Positions 19,734 through 28,407 of a stretch of DNA of 64,000 nucleotides are shown here, piece after piece (position 1 is the first letter of the stretch; every line of letters begins with the position of its first letter). The notes under the pieces are model-generated. The model was not told the DNA's origin and ran no database searches. It saw only the letters and a list, made by a program, of their open reading frames with translations. Source of the stretch: Bradyrhizobium jicamae (lineage in GTDB: Bacteria; Pseudomonadota; Alphaproteobacteria; Rhizobiales; Xanthobacteraceae); NCBI RefSeq assembly GCF_018130695.1, contig NZ_JAFCJX010000005.1, forward strand, positions 124,001 to 188,000, written 5' to 3'. Made by a program: the position numbers and the translations under genes.

Positions 19734-20624
19734 ATGATGAAAATGGAGAAAGCCCCCGTTCCCCTGATCGTCCCCAATCCGGACGATCCGCGCCTCACCG
19801 AGCGCGTGGAGGGGATCGACCAGACCGGGGCCAGGATCGAGACCAAGGTGCCGGTCGAGCGGCCGCTGACGCTTTATCTCAACGCGCAGGAGATCGTCAC
19901 CATGATGACGATCGGCGACTACCCGGAATATCTGGCGCTCGGCTACCTCCTAAACCAGAACATGCTCAAATACGACGACGTCGTCACCGAGGTCGAATAT
20001 CACGACGACCTTCAGGTCGTGGTCGTGCGCACCGAGCACAACACCAATTTCGAGCAGAAGCTGAAAAAGCGCACGCAGACCTCGGGCTGCGCGCAGGGCA
20101 CCGCGTTCGGTGATCTGCTCGAGGCCGTCGAAAGCGTCGCGTTGCCGAAGGCCGAGCTGCGCACCTCCTGGCTCTACCAGATGACGCATGCGATCAACAC
20201 CATGCCCTCGCTGTATCTGGAGGCCGGCGCGATCCATGGCTGCGTGCTGTGCAAGGAAGGGACGCCGGTCTGCTACACCGAGGACGTCGGCCGCCACAAC
20301 GCCGTCGACAAGATCGCCGGCTGGATGTTCCGGCACGGCGTCGATGCCGGCGACAAGATCCTCTACACCACGGGCCGGCTGACCTCGGAGATGGTGATCA
20401 AGACGGTGCGGATGGGGATTCCGATTCTCGTCTCGCGCTCCGGCTTCACAGCCTGGGGCGTCGAGCTCGCGCGCCAGGTCGGGCTGACTTTGGTCGGCCG
20501 CACCCGCGGCAAGCGGTTTATCGCGCTGTCGGGGCAGGAGCGCATCGTGTTCGACCAGAACCTCGACTATGTCGAGGAGGAAGCGGCGCGCCACAAACGC
20601 AAGGGCGAAGCCCGTGACGAGTGA
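19734..20624 (+). CDS. fdhD: Formate dehydrogenase accessory sulfurtransferase FdhD
   Basis: 296-residue protein that moves sulfur from a cysteine desulfurase to the molybdenum cofactor, needed for formate dehydrogenase activity. The signature [15 protein letters not shown] and [20 protein letters not shown] are clear. In the loop where E. coli has two sulfur-carrying cysteines, this protein reads TSGCAQG, with one cysteine only. The ATG at 19734 is preferred to a GTG ten codons upstream. mobA overlaps its end, so the two are co-transcribed. Confidence 0.93.
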   Translation: MMKMEKAPVPLIVPNPDDPRLTERVEGIDQTGARIETKVPVERPLTLYLNAQEIVTMMTIGDYPEYLALGYLLNQNMLKYDDVVTEVEYHDDLQVVVVRTEHNTNFEQKLKKRTQTSGCAQGTAFGDLLEAVESVALPKAELRTSWLYQMTHAINTMPSLYLEAGAIHGCVLCKEGTPVCYTEDVGRHNAVDKIAGWMFRHGVDAGDKILYTTGRLTSEMVIKTVRMGIPILVSRSGFTAWGVELARQVGLTLVGRTRGKRFIALSGQERIVFDQNLDYVEEEAARHKRKGEARDE

Positions 20625-21267
20625 CGTGACGCCGAGCGGCGCACTGGACATCCCGGGCGTGCTTCTGGCCGGCGGCCTCGCCCGCCGCATGGGCGGCGGC
20701 GACAAGCCGATGCGCACTATCGGCGGCCGCACCATTCTGGAGCGCGTGATCACGCGCCTTAAGCCGCAATGCGCCGAATTGCTGCTCAACGCCAATGGCG
20801 ATCCCGGGCGCTTCGCTGCGTTCGGCCTGCCGGTGATCGCTGACGGCGTCGCGGATTTCCCGGGCCCGCTCGCCGGCATCCTCGCCGCGCTCGACTGGGT
20901 CGCCGCCAACCGCCCGAACATCCGGCTTGTGCTGAGCGCCGCCGCAGACTGCCCTTTCCTGCCGCGTGATCTCGTCGCGCGGCTGCATCGCGCGCTAACT
21001 GACGAGAACGCCCAGCTCGCGGTCGCCGCCTCCGACGGCCAATCGCATCCGGTGATCGGCCTGTGGAGTGTCGCCCTGCGCGACGAACTCCGCCATGCGC
21101 TGGTGGTCGAGGATGTCAGGAAAATCGACCGCTGGACCGCACGATACAAGCTCGCCACCGTGACCTGGCCGACCACCCCGCTCGATCCCTTCTTCAACGC
21201 CAACACGATGGACGACATCGCCGAGGCCGAGCGGCTGGCGGCGCTGGATGAGGCCGGCGGGCGGTAA
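20614..21267 (+). CDS. mobA: Molybdenum cofactor guanylyltransferase MobA
   Basis: 217-residue nucleotidyltransferase attaching GMP to molybdopterin. The N-terminal motif [19 protein letters not shown] is the LAGGxxxRMGGxDK signature; later [14 protein letters not shown] and [14 protein letters not shown] are typical. The start is placed at GTG 20614, overlapping the fdhD end by 11 bases, because the conserved domain begins soon after and AAGGGCGAAG lies upstream. It supplies the cofactor form used by the formate dehydrogenase encoded at 10.4-14.9 kb. Confidence 0.93.
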   Translation: MTSDVTPSGALDIPGVLLAGGLARRMGGGDKPMRTIGGRTILERVITRLKPQCAELLLNANGDPGRFAAFGLPVIADGVADFPGPLAGILAALDWVAANRPNIRLVLSAAADCPFLPRDLVARLHRALTDENAQLAVAASDGQSHPVIGLWSVALRDELRHALVVEDVRKIDRWTARYKLATVTWPTTPLDPFFNANTMDDIAEAERLAALDEAGGR

Positions 21268-21340
21268 GCCCTGCCCATGAACCTGATGGCGCCGGGGTGC
21301 GACCAACTGTCATCGCGGGCAATTTCACAACCGATTCACC

Positions 21341-21586
21341 ATGGTCGACCTCCTCATCAGCATCGTGGTCGAGATCATCTGGGGCCTTGTCGGCTTGATT
21401 TTCCGGGGGATCTGCGAACTCCTGGATATCCTGTTCTTCTATGACCGCACCAAGCGCCTGGCTGCCCAGGCGACCGGCAGCGATGAGATCGTCGAGGTGC
21501 CTGCCGACCCCAAGGTGCTGCCGCCGGCCGCCGAGCGGGCGCTGGCCGAGGCCGAGCAGCGGCGCGACGCGGCCGCCCACGACTGA
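21341..21586 (+). CDS. Small membrane protein, 81 residues
   Basis: An N-terminal hydrophobic helix (LLISIVVEIIWGLVGLIF) is followed by a charged tail rich in Ala, Glu and Asp (ERALAEAEQRR). I recognise no family. It is 73 bases after mobA on the same strand and convergent with the monooxygenase gene. Its codon use and coherent membrane-plus-tail architecture make it a credible gene of unknown function. Confidence 0.6.
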   Translation: MVDLLISIVVEIIWGLVGLIFRGICELLDILFFYDRTKRLAAQATGSDEIVEVPADPKVLPPAAERALAEAEQRRDAAAHD

Positions 21587-21589
21587 CTC

Positions 21590-22720
21590 CTACGCCGCCA
21601 GCGGCACGTTCCACGCATCATAGCCATAGACCCAATCAGCATTGGTCCTGCCGCGCAGCCAGGTGTTGGCGCGTGACGTTTCCTGCACACGTGTGGTGCG
21701 TTCCTTTCGCGTCGCCTCGAAGCGACGGAAGGCATCAGTCACACCATCGCGATCGACACCCTCCAGGCAGCGCGACAGCACGGCAGCGTCCTCGATCGCC
21801 ATCGCCGCGCCCTGCGCCATGTAGGGCGTCATCGGATGACAGGCGTCGCCAAGCAACGTGACATTGCCGTCCGCCCAGCGGGGCAGCGCCTCGCGATCCA
21901 TGATCGCCCATTTGTGCACGTCAGGACACGCCGCCAGCACCTGCGTGACCTCCGGATGGAAGCCGTCGAACGCCTTGCGCAACTCGCGGACGTCGCCCTT
22001 CGCCGACCATGACTCGATGCGGAAGTCAGGCTCCGGCTGGCTGGTGACGAGATAGATCTCGCTACGGTCCGGCTTGACGTAATAGATCACGATGTGGCGG
22101 TCCTCGCCCCACCACTTCGTGCAATCGTCGATCCGCTCGGTCCCGAGCAGCGCCGCCGGATAGGTCGTGCGATAGGCGATCCGCCCGGAGAATTTTGCCG
22201 GCGCCGTGCTGAACAGCATGTCGCGTACCACCGAGTGCACGCCGTCGGCGCCGACCACCGCATCGGCCGTTGCCGTCTCGCCATTGGCGAAGCTGAGCTT
22301 GATGCCGTCAGCCGTCTGGTCGAGACCGGTCAGCTTGTGGCTCAGCCTGACAAACTCATTGGGCACGATACTCGCGAGCGCCGCATGCAGATCGCCGCGA
22401 TGCGCGAGCAGATAGGGTGCGCCGAATTTCTCTTCGGCGCTCTCGCCGAAAATCATGTCGAACTTGATCTCGCCGGTCTGCCAATCGCGGTTGTTCCAGG
22501 AGCGCGGATAGAACGAGCCGCCGCGCAGGCGCCCTTCGAGGCCGAGCTTGCGCAGCACCTGCATCGCGTTGCAGCCGATCTGGATGCCGGCGCCGAGGCG
22601 GGCGAATTGCATAGCCTGCTCGTAGACGGTCACGTCGATGCCGACGCGGCGCAGCGCTGCGGCGGTGGCGAGCCCGCCCATGCCGGCGCCGATGATCGCA
22701 ACTGACAACGGCTTCGCCAT
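21590..22720 (-). CDS. FAD-dependent aromatic monooxygenase, similar to 6-hydroxynicotinate 3-monooxygenase NicC
   Basis: 376-residue single-component flavin hydroxylase. The N-terminal FAD motif is VAIIGAGMGGLATAAALRR. VVGADGVHSVVR and GNVTLLGDACHPMTPYMAQG are the DG and GD motifs. KWWGEDRHIVIYYV and the C-terminal ANTWLRG with WVYGYDAWNVPL closely resemble NicC proteins of Pseudomonas and Bordetella as I recall them. It would hydroxylate, perhaps with decarboxylation, a pyridine or benzene ring acid. The rest of a nicotinate pathway is not in the window, so the substrate is uncertain. Confidence 0.82.
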   Translation of the reverse strand: MAKPLSVAIIGAGMGGLATAAALRRVGIDVTVYEQAMQFARLGAGIQIGCNAMQVLRKLGLEGRLRGGSFYPRSWNNRDWQTGEIKFDMIFGESAEEKFGAPYLLAHRGDLHAALASIVPNEFVRLSHKLTGLDQTADGIKLSFANGETATADAVVGADGVHSVVRDMLFSTAPAKFSGRIAYRTTYPAALLGTERIDDCTKWWGEDRHIVIYYVKPDRSEIYLVTSQPEPDFRIESWSAKGDVRELRKAFDGFHPEVTQVLAACPDVHKWAIMDREALPRWADGNVTLLGDACHPMTPYMAQGAAMAIEDAAVLSRCLEGVDRDGVTDAFRRFEATRKERTTRVQETSRANTWLRGRTNADWVYGYDAWNVPLAA

Positions 22721-22765
22721 GCTGCCCCCTGCCCCACGATTTCTTTTTGGCGAAGCCCGTGCCGG

Positions 22766-24715
22766 TCAGGCCGGCCTGAACCCCGCTTCCGTCAGCGCGG
22801 CGCGCACCTCCTCCGACGACAGCGCATCGAAAAAGGCCTGCACGGCCGGCCGCTGCTTGCGCGCCGTCACCAGCGCGAAATCATAATGCTCCTCGGCGTG
22901 CGGAATGAAACCGAGGCCGGACGCATGGGCGACCGGCGCGATGGTCATGCCCCAGTCCGCACGATGCTGCGCCACCGCGGCGGCCACCGCATTGTGCGAG
23001 CGCGGCTGATTCCAGTAGCCGTCCGGCCGCGCGCCCTTCAGCAGGCGATCGATCAGGATCCGCGTGCCCGCGCCTTGGTTGCGGTTGACCATGATGCAGG
23101 CGGGATCGGCGAGCGCCGCGCGCACCGCATCCTCGGCGCTCAGGCCCTCGAAGCGCGCATCACCCTTCCGGAACACGATGCCCTGCATGCGCCGCCAGCC
23201 CGGCACCAGTTCGAGCCCGTCGGAAAGATAGGGCGTGTTGTAGGTCTCGGTCTTGTCGTCGAACAGATGGATCGGCGCGAAGTCGCATTCGCCGCGCTTG
23301 GCCGCCGCAAGCCCGCCGAGACTGCCGACCGCGATCGAGCGCACCGTGAGGCCGGCCCGCGCCAGCGGCGCGGTGACGCGATCGAGCCCGGTGCAATGGC
23401 TGCCGACGATGACGAGATCAGGCACCCGCACATGCGGCGTGAACAAGGTCACCTCGACCTCGCGGCCCGCCGGCATCTGGTCGGCGAGCGCGTCGATCTT
23501 CAGAAAGCCGTCGGCCTGCGCGAACGAGGTGATCGCGCCGGAGCCCTTGCCGGTGGGATAGGCGATCAGTCCGTCCGCGCCCTCGACCAGCGAGACCATC
23601 ACGAATTCGGTGCGGCCGAGCTCGGAGGCGATGCGCACCGGCACCTTCGCGTCGACCTTGGCATCCGCGCGCGGCGGCAGGCCGGCCATTCGCCGCAGCA
23701 CAGGCACGATCATGTCGTGGAAGGTGAACATCGCCGAGGTCGGAAATCCCGGCAGGATGATCACCGGCTTGCCGTCGCAGACCGCAAGGCACAGCGGCTT
23801 GCCGGGCTTCAGCGCCACACCATGCGCGATGATGCCGGGCTTGCCGAGCCGCGCGATGATCCGGTGCGAGACATCGCCGGCGCCCTTCGAGGTGCCGCCG
23901 GAGAGCACCAGCATGTCACAAATCGCAAGTGCTGCGCGCATCGCGGATTCGAGCGCCTTTTCGTCGTCGGCAACCGCGCCGAGGAACATCGCATCGCCGC
24001 CATTCTCGGACACCGCCGCTGTGACGATCGCGCCGTTGCTGTCATAGATCGCAGCGGGGCGCAGCGCCTCGCCCGGCTGCACCAGTTCGTCGCCGGTCGA
24101 GAGGACCGCAACGCGCAGCCGCCGCGCCACCCGGACCTCGGAAATCCCGCAAGCCGCACACATGCCGATCTCGCGCGAACCAATGACGGTGCCGGCGCGC
24201 AGCAGCACCTCGCCGCGCGCGATGTCGGAGCCGGCATAGGACACGGATTGCCCGGGCGATGCCGCGCGGCGGATCTCGATGGCCCGATCGCCCGCCGGCT
24301 GGGTGTGCTCGACCATCACGATTGCATCGGCGCCACGCGGCACCGGTCCGCCGGTCGCGATCGCCGTCGTCGTGCCCGACAGCACCGGCCGCGTCGGCGC
24401 GATGCCGCAGGCAATCGTCTCATCGTTGAGCATCAGCCGGACCGGTGCTGCTTCGCCGGCCGATGTGAGATCGGCCGAGCGCACGGCAAAGCCGTCGACA
24501 TTGGAGCGATCGAACGGCGGCACGTCGATCGGCGCCACCACGTCGCCGGCGAGCGCGCAGCCAAGCGCATCGGCGAGCGGCCTTATCTCGCCCGGCAGGT
24601 CGCGCGGAAACAGCGCGGCTTCGAAACGCGCCAAGGCCTCCTCGCGCGAGAGGATGGTCAGGAACTGGTCCTGCTCGACGTGGCTGCGGTGGTTTGCTGC
24701 GGGCGTATTTGTCAT
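22766..24715 (-). CDS. MoeA-like protein fused to a periplasmic-binding-protein-like domain
   Basis: 649 residues. Roughly 1-415 is a full MoeA-type region (PPFDRSNVDGFAV, LSGGTSKGAGDVSHRII, ILPGFPTSAMFTFHDMIVPV). Residues from about 420 to the end form a second domain starting DLVIVGSHCTGLDRV and containing MVNRNQGAGTRILIDRLL, the pattern of the PBP-like domain (PF12727 type) found after MoeA or ModE-like modules. There is no signal peptide, so the binding domain is probably cytoplasmic, perhaps sensing an oxyanion or cofactor intermediate. It starts six bases after the MoeA-like gene at 24722. Confidence 0.85.
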   Translation of the reverse strand: MTNTPAANHRSHVEQDQFLTILSREEALARFEAALFPRDLPGEIRPLADALGCALAGDVVAPIDVPPFDRSNVDGFAVRSADLTSAGEAAPVRLMLNDETIACGIAPTRPVLSGTTTAIATGGPVPRGADAIVMVEHTQPAGDRAIEIRRAASPGQSVSYAGSDIARGEVLLRAGTVIGSREIGMCAACGISEVRVARRLRVAVLSTGDELVQPGEALRPAAIYDSNGAIVTAAVSENGGDAMFLGAVADDEKALESAMRAALAICDMLVLSGGTSKGAGDVSHRIIARLGKPGIIAHGVALKPGKPLCLAVCDGKPVIILPGFPTSAMFTFHDMIVPVLRRMAGLPPRADAKVDAKVPVRIASELGRTEFVMVSLVEGADGLIAYPTGKGSGAITSFAQADGFLKIDALADQMPAGREVEVTLFTPHVRVPDLVIVGSHCTGLDRVTAPLARAGLTVRSIAVGSLGGLAAAKRGECDFAPIHLFDDKTETYNTPYLSDGLELVPGWRRMQGIVFRKGDARFEGLSAEDAVRAALADPACIMVNRNQGAGTRILIDRLLKGARPDGYWNQPRSHNAVAAAVAQHRADWGMTIAPVAHASGLGFIPHAEEHYDFALVTARKQRPAVQAFFDALSSEEVRAALTEAGFRPA

Positions 24716-24721
24716 GGGACC

Positions 24722-25834
24722 TCACTCACCCACCATATAACCGTCGGCGGGCGTGCCCGCAGCAAAACCTTCGGCGCCGCCGGGAACGAGTAACCAGGCT
24801 TCGGCACGCGCGATTGCGTCGAGCGACAGCTCGCCGATGGCGAGCGGCACCCATTGATCGTCCTTGCGTTTCAACAGCACCAGCTCGGCGACGCCGACGC
24901 TGGAGGCAATTTTGCGCGCCAGCGGCAATTGAACCGTCGCGCGCCCGCGCTGTCCGGACAGCCGATCGAGCACGGGCCGCGCCAGCGTCCACCATGCCGC
25001 GAACGCCTGGTCTGGCGCACCGGGCAGTGCGACGACCGGCGTTGCACCGATGCGTCCCAATGCAGCAGTCCGCCCCGGCTGCAGCGCGATGCCATGCGCC
25101 AGCACGTCACCGCGCGCAGCCAAGGCGGTCACGGTCGCATCGCTGCGGCCCACGCCAGTGCCGCCGACACTCAACAGCAGATCGCAGTCGCCACCGTCGA
25201 GCGCTTTCGCGATCGACGCGGCATCGCGCCCTGCAGCCGCGCGCATCTCCAGCTCGGCACCGGCGGCGCGCGCGCTTGCGGCAACGAATTGCGTGGTCGC
25301 AAGTCCGCCCGGAATATTGACGAGACGAACGCGCGGCCGCCGAACACGCAATGTCTGGAGCCCAGCCGCTTGCGCGAACAGGAGACCGCGCGCGCTCACG
25401 CGGCGTCCCGTGTCCAACATCGCGCTCCCATTGGCGATGTCGCTGCCCGCGCGGCGAACGCCTTGTCCCGGTATGGCTTCGGCGAGCACCTGCACAAGCG
25501 GACCAGTCGCATCGACCGCGTCGGCATCGATCACACAGTCGGTGCCGTCGGGCATCGCGTCGCCCGCCTCGACCCAAATCGGCGGCGCGGTCAGCGGCAG
25601 CGGCGCATAGGAGGACGCGCCGACCAGATCGTTGGCGCGCATCGCCCAGCCATCGGCGACCGCAACATCGCGCGGCGGATGTGCTGACAGCAGCGGCATC
25701 TCGGCCGCGACACAGCCGAGCGCTTCGGCAAGGGGCAGTTCGACCGACGCCACCGGCGCGACGTCGCGGAGTGCGGCGGCAAGCGCCACATCGAGCGAGG
25801 TCAGCGAAGCCGGCAGGCGTTGAGCGTTGGTCAT
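24722..25834 (-). CDS. Divergent MoeA-like protein
   Basis: 370 residues with MoeA architecture but weaker motifs: AVADGWAMRANDLVG near residue 60, LLSVGGTGVGRSDATVTALA in the cofactor-binding domain, and VALPGAPDQAFAAWWTLARP. It is shorter than canonical MoeA. It is the first gene of a two-gene operon with the MoeA-binding-domain fusion and divergent from a solute-binding protein gene (183-base gap). It may hold a specialised cofactor step for one enzyme class rather than general Moco synthesis. This is inference from paralogy and context. Confidence 0.8.
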   Translation of the reverse strand: MTNAQRLPASLTSLDVALAAALRDVAPVASVELPLAEALGCVAAEMPLLSAHPPRDVAVADGWAMRANDLVGASSYAPLPLTAPPIWVEAGDAMPDGTDCVIDADAVDATGPLVQVLAEAIPGQGVRRAGSDIANGSAMLDTGRRVSARGLLFAQAAGLQTLRVRRPRVRLVNIPGGLATTQFVAASARAAGAELEMRAAAGRDAASIAKALDGGDCDLLLSVGGTGVGRSDATVTALAARGDVLAHGIALQPGRTAALGRIGATPVVALPGAPDQAFAAWWTLARPVLDRLSGQRGRATVQLPLARKIASSVGVAELVLLKRKDDQWVPLAIGELSLDAIARAEAWLLVPGGAEGFAAGTPADGYMVGE

Positions 25835-26017
25835 GATCCGCTATGACCTGAATCGGGTGCGAAATAAACTCCTCCCGAGGCCGCGGCATTAGACCGAAGG
25901 CGCGTTGACGGGGCCCCCGAAATAGTTGCAAAAGAAACCAATATGGCTCGCGCTGGAGGGTGCGGCCGCAAGCAACAATGGCCAAAGCGCCGGATCATCA
26001 GACGGGAGGGAAACAGG

Positions 26018-27229
26018 ATGTTCGCCAGACACTTAGCCATGGCTGGAACGCTCGCCGCAGCGCTCATGGCCTCGACCGCCGCGCGCGCGCAGATCTCCGA
26101 CGACCAGGTCAAGATCGGCGTGCTCACCGACATGAATGGCCCGGCCTCGACACCGACCGGCCAGGGCTCGGTCACCGCAGCCCAGATGGCGATCGACGAT
26201 TTCGGCGGCAAGGTCCTGGGCAAGCCAATCTCGATCACCATCGGCGATCACCAGCTGAAAGCCGATATCGGCGCCAGCATCGCGCGGCGCTGGTACGACG
26301 TCGATCAGGTCGACCTGATCGTCGACGTGCCGGTCTCCGCGGTCGGGCTTGCGGTGCAGAACATCGCCAATGAAAAGAAGAAGCTGTTCATCACCCATTC
26401 GACCGGCACCGCGGACTTCCACGGCAAGTTCTGCTCGCCCTATGCGATGCAGTGGGTGTTCGACACCCGCGCGCTCGCCGTCGGCACCGCGGACGCCGTG
26501 GTGAAGCGCGGCGGCGACACCTGGTTCTTCATCACCGACGACTATGCCTTCGGTCATTCGCTGGAGCGCGATGCAACCAGCGTCATCACCAAGAACGGCG
26601 GCAAGGTGCTCGGCTCGGTGAAGCCGCCGCTCGCCACCCCCGACCTGTCCTCCTTCGTGCTGCAGGCCCAGGCCTCCAAGGCCAAGATCATCGGCATCGC
26701 CGGCGGCCCGCCCAACAACATGAACGAGATCAAGACCGGCTCCGAGTTCGGCGTGTTCAAGGGCGGCCAGCAGATGGCCGCGCTGCTCGCGCTGATCACC
26801 GACATCCATTCGCTCGGCCTGCCCGCAGCGCAAGGCCTGTTGCTGACGACCTCGTTCTACTGGGACATGGACGACAAGACCCGCGAATGGTCGAAGCGCT
26901 ATTTCGCCAAGATGAACCGGATGCCGACGATGTGGCAGGCCGGCGTCTACTCCTCGGTGATGGCCTATCTCAACGCCATCAAGGAGGCCGGCACCGACGA
27001 GCCGCTCAAGGTCGCCGCCAAGATGCGCGAGAAGCCGGTGGAGGATTTCTTCTCCCGCAACGGCAAGATCCGCGACGACAATCTGATGGTGCATGATCTC
27101 TGGCTGGTCCAGGTCAAGACGCCGGAGGAGTCGAAATATCCGTGGGACTATTACAAGATCCTCGCAAAAATTTCGGGTGACGACGCGTTCGGTCCGCCGG
27201 ACCCGGCTTGCTCGATGTTGAAGAAGTAG
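26018..27229 (+). CDS. ABC transporter solute-binding protein, Liv (branched-chain amino acid) type
   Basis: 403-residue periplasmic protein with a signal peptide (MAGTLAAALMASTAARAQ) and a type-I Peripla_BP fold starting VKIGVLTDMNGPAST. The ATG at 26018 has GGGAGGG upstream; the frame extends further but outside any signal peptide. No permease or ATPase genes adjoin it, so it must use another Liv-type transporter. Its divergent neighbour is the two-gene MoeA-like operon. The ligand is unknown; many such proteins bind aromatic acids or amides rather than amino acids. Confidence 0.88.
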   Translation: MFARHLAMAGTLAAALMASTAARAQISDDQVKIGVLTDMNGPASTPTGQGSVTAAQMAIDDFGGKVLGKPISITIGDHQLKADIGASIARRWYDVDQVDLIVDVPVSAVGLAVQNIANEKKKLFITHSTGTADFHGKFCSPYAMQWVFDTRALAVGTADAVVKRGGDTWFFITDDYAFGHSLERDATSVITKNGGKVLGSVKPPLATPDLSSFVLQAQASKAKIIGIAGGPPNNMNEIKTGSEFGVFKGGQQMAALLALITDIHSLGLPAAQGLLLTTSFYWDMDDKTREWSKRYFAKMNRMPTMWQAGVYSSVMAYLNAIKEAGTDEPLKVAAKMREKPVEDFFSRNGKIRDDNLMVHDLWLVQVKTPEESKYPWDYYKILAKISGDDAFGPPDPACSMLKK

Positions 27230-27308
27230 GCGAATAGGGAGTAGCGAATAGCGAAACGACACGGCGAGATGAGAGCGACCTATTCGCTACTCGCCATTCG
27301 CTATTCGC
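27230..27308. terminator. Nested inverted repeat between convergent genes
   Basis: GAGTAGCGAATAG (27239-27251) pairs exactly with CTATTCGCTACTC (27280-27292), and the outer GCGAATAG (27230-27237) pairs with CTATTCGC (27301-27308). Lying between two convergent stop codons, it probably terminates transcription both ways. It has no clear U-tract, and its repeated GAATAG units suggest a dispersed repeat origin. Confidence 0.6.
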
Positions 27309-27313
27309 GCTCT

Positions 27314-28282
27314 TCACTTCGCCACCCCGATCTCGCGGAAATATTTGAGCACACCTGGGTGGATCAGCTCCACCTTCGGCGCGGCCGCCACCGTGTTTGC
27401 GGCCGTGGTTTCGCAGGCCTGCGCAAGCTTCTGGCAGAACGACGCCTCGATGCCATGCAGTGTCTTCGCGAGGCGATAGGCGACATCGTCGGGCAGGCCG
27501 TCGCGTACCAGGATGTAGCTCCATGAGCCGACCGATGAGATCGCCTCTGGCTGCTTCGGATAGCTGTTGGCGGCAATCGTCAGCGGCTTGAGGAAGGTGT
27601 GCTTGGCGCGGATTTTTGCGATCTCGTCCGCATCCGGCGCGATGAAGCGCGCACCGCTGGCGCTTTCGGCCATCGCGGTGAAGCCGGGCCAGCCGATGCC
27701 GGCGCCCCACAGCGCCGCGGCGCGGCCGTCCTGCACCATCGCGGGGCCGTCGCCGGCGCGATCGAGATAGATCGACTTGAAATCCTCGTCCTGCTTCAGC
27801 CCGATGCCATCCAATATGTAGCGCGACAGGATCGGCAGGCCGGAGCCCTTTGCGCCGAACGCAACCGGCTGGCCGACGAGATCACGGATCGTCCTGAAGG
27901 GACTGTCGCCGCGGACCACGAACATGCCTGGGCTCGAATACATCGCGGTGAGGATTTTCATCTTCGTCGCCGGCGCACGCCCGATGCCCATGAAGGCCTC
28001 GTAGGCCGGCTCGCCCGCCACCGTGGCGATATCGACGGAGCCAGCCTCGAGCAGCGGGATGTTCTCGTTGGAGCCCTTGGTGTTGCGCGGCTCGATCGAC
28101 AGCGACGGATCGGCCGCATTCATCGCTTCGGCAAAGGCGTTGCCATAGAGCGGAAAGCCGCCGCCCGGTGTTGCGGTCGCGAGGCTGATGGTTGTTTTTG
28201 TCATGGCCTTGTTTCCCTCCTCGGCGATCGCACTGCCTGCGAACAGCAGCGCTCCCGCACACATCATCAAAGCGAATTTCAT
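27314..28282 (-). CDS. TAXI-family TRAP transporter solute-binding protein
   Basis: 322-residue secreted protein with a signal peptide (MKFALMMCAGALLFAGSAIA) and the TAXI pattern ISLATATPGGGFPLYGNAFA near the mature N terminus, then SVDIATVAGEPAYEAF and DRAGDGPAMVQDGRAAALWG. The start is set at 28282 so that the signal peptide begins the protein. TAXI receptors work with a fused TRAP membrane protein, but none is in the window. It is convergent with the Liv-type binding protein gene and divergent from the TctC-type gene. Confidence 0.85.
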   Translation of the reverse strand: MKFALMMCAGALLFAGSAIAEEGNKAMTKTTISLATATPGGGFPLYGNAFAEAMNAADPSLSIEPRNTKGSNENIPLLEAGSVDIATVAGEPAYEAFMGIGRAPATKMKILTAMYSSPGMFVVRGDSPFRTIRDLVGQPVAFGAKGSGLPILSRYILDGIGLKQDEDFKSIYLDRAGDGPAMVQDGRAAALWGAGIGWPGFTAMAESASGARFIAPDADEIAKIRAKHTFLKPLTIAANSYPKQPEAISSVGSWSYILVRDGLPDDVAYRLAKTLHGIEASFCQKLAQACETTAANTVAAAPKVELIHPGVLKYFREIGVAK

Positions 28283-28407
28283 GTTGAGCCTCAACCGTCG
28301 TTCCACGCAGGCCGCCAGACTAACGTTGCACGGCAGGGGTTGTAGGCAAAACCGGCGTTTTGTGAAAGCATGGCGCCAACGGTCACAAGAAAATGACGGG
28401 AAGAATA

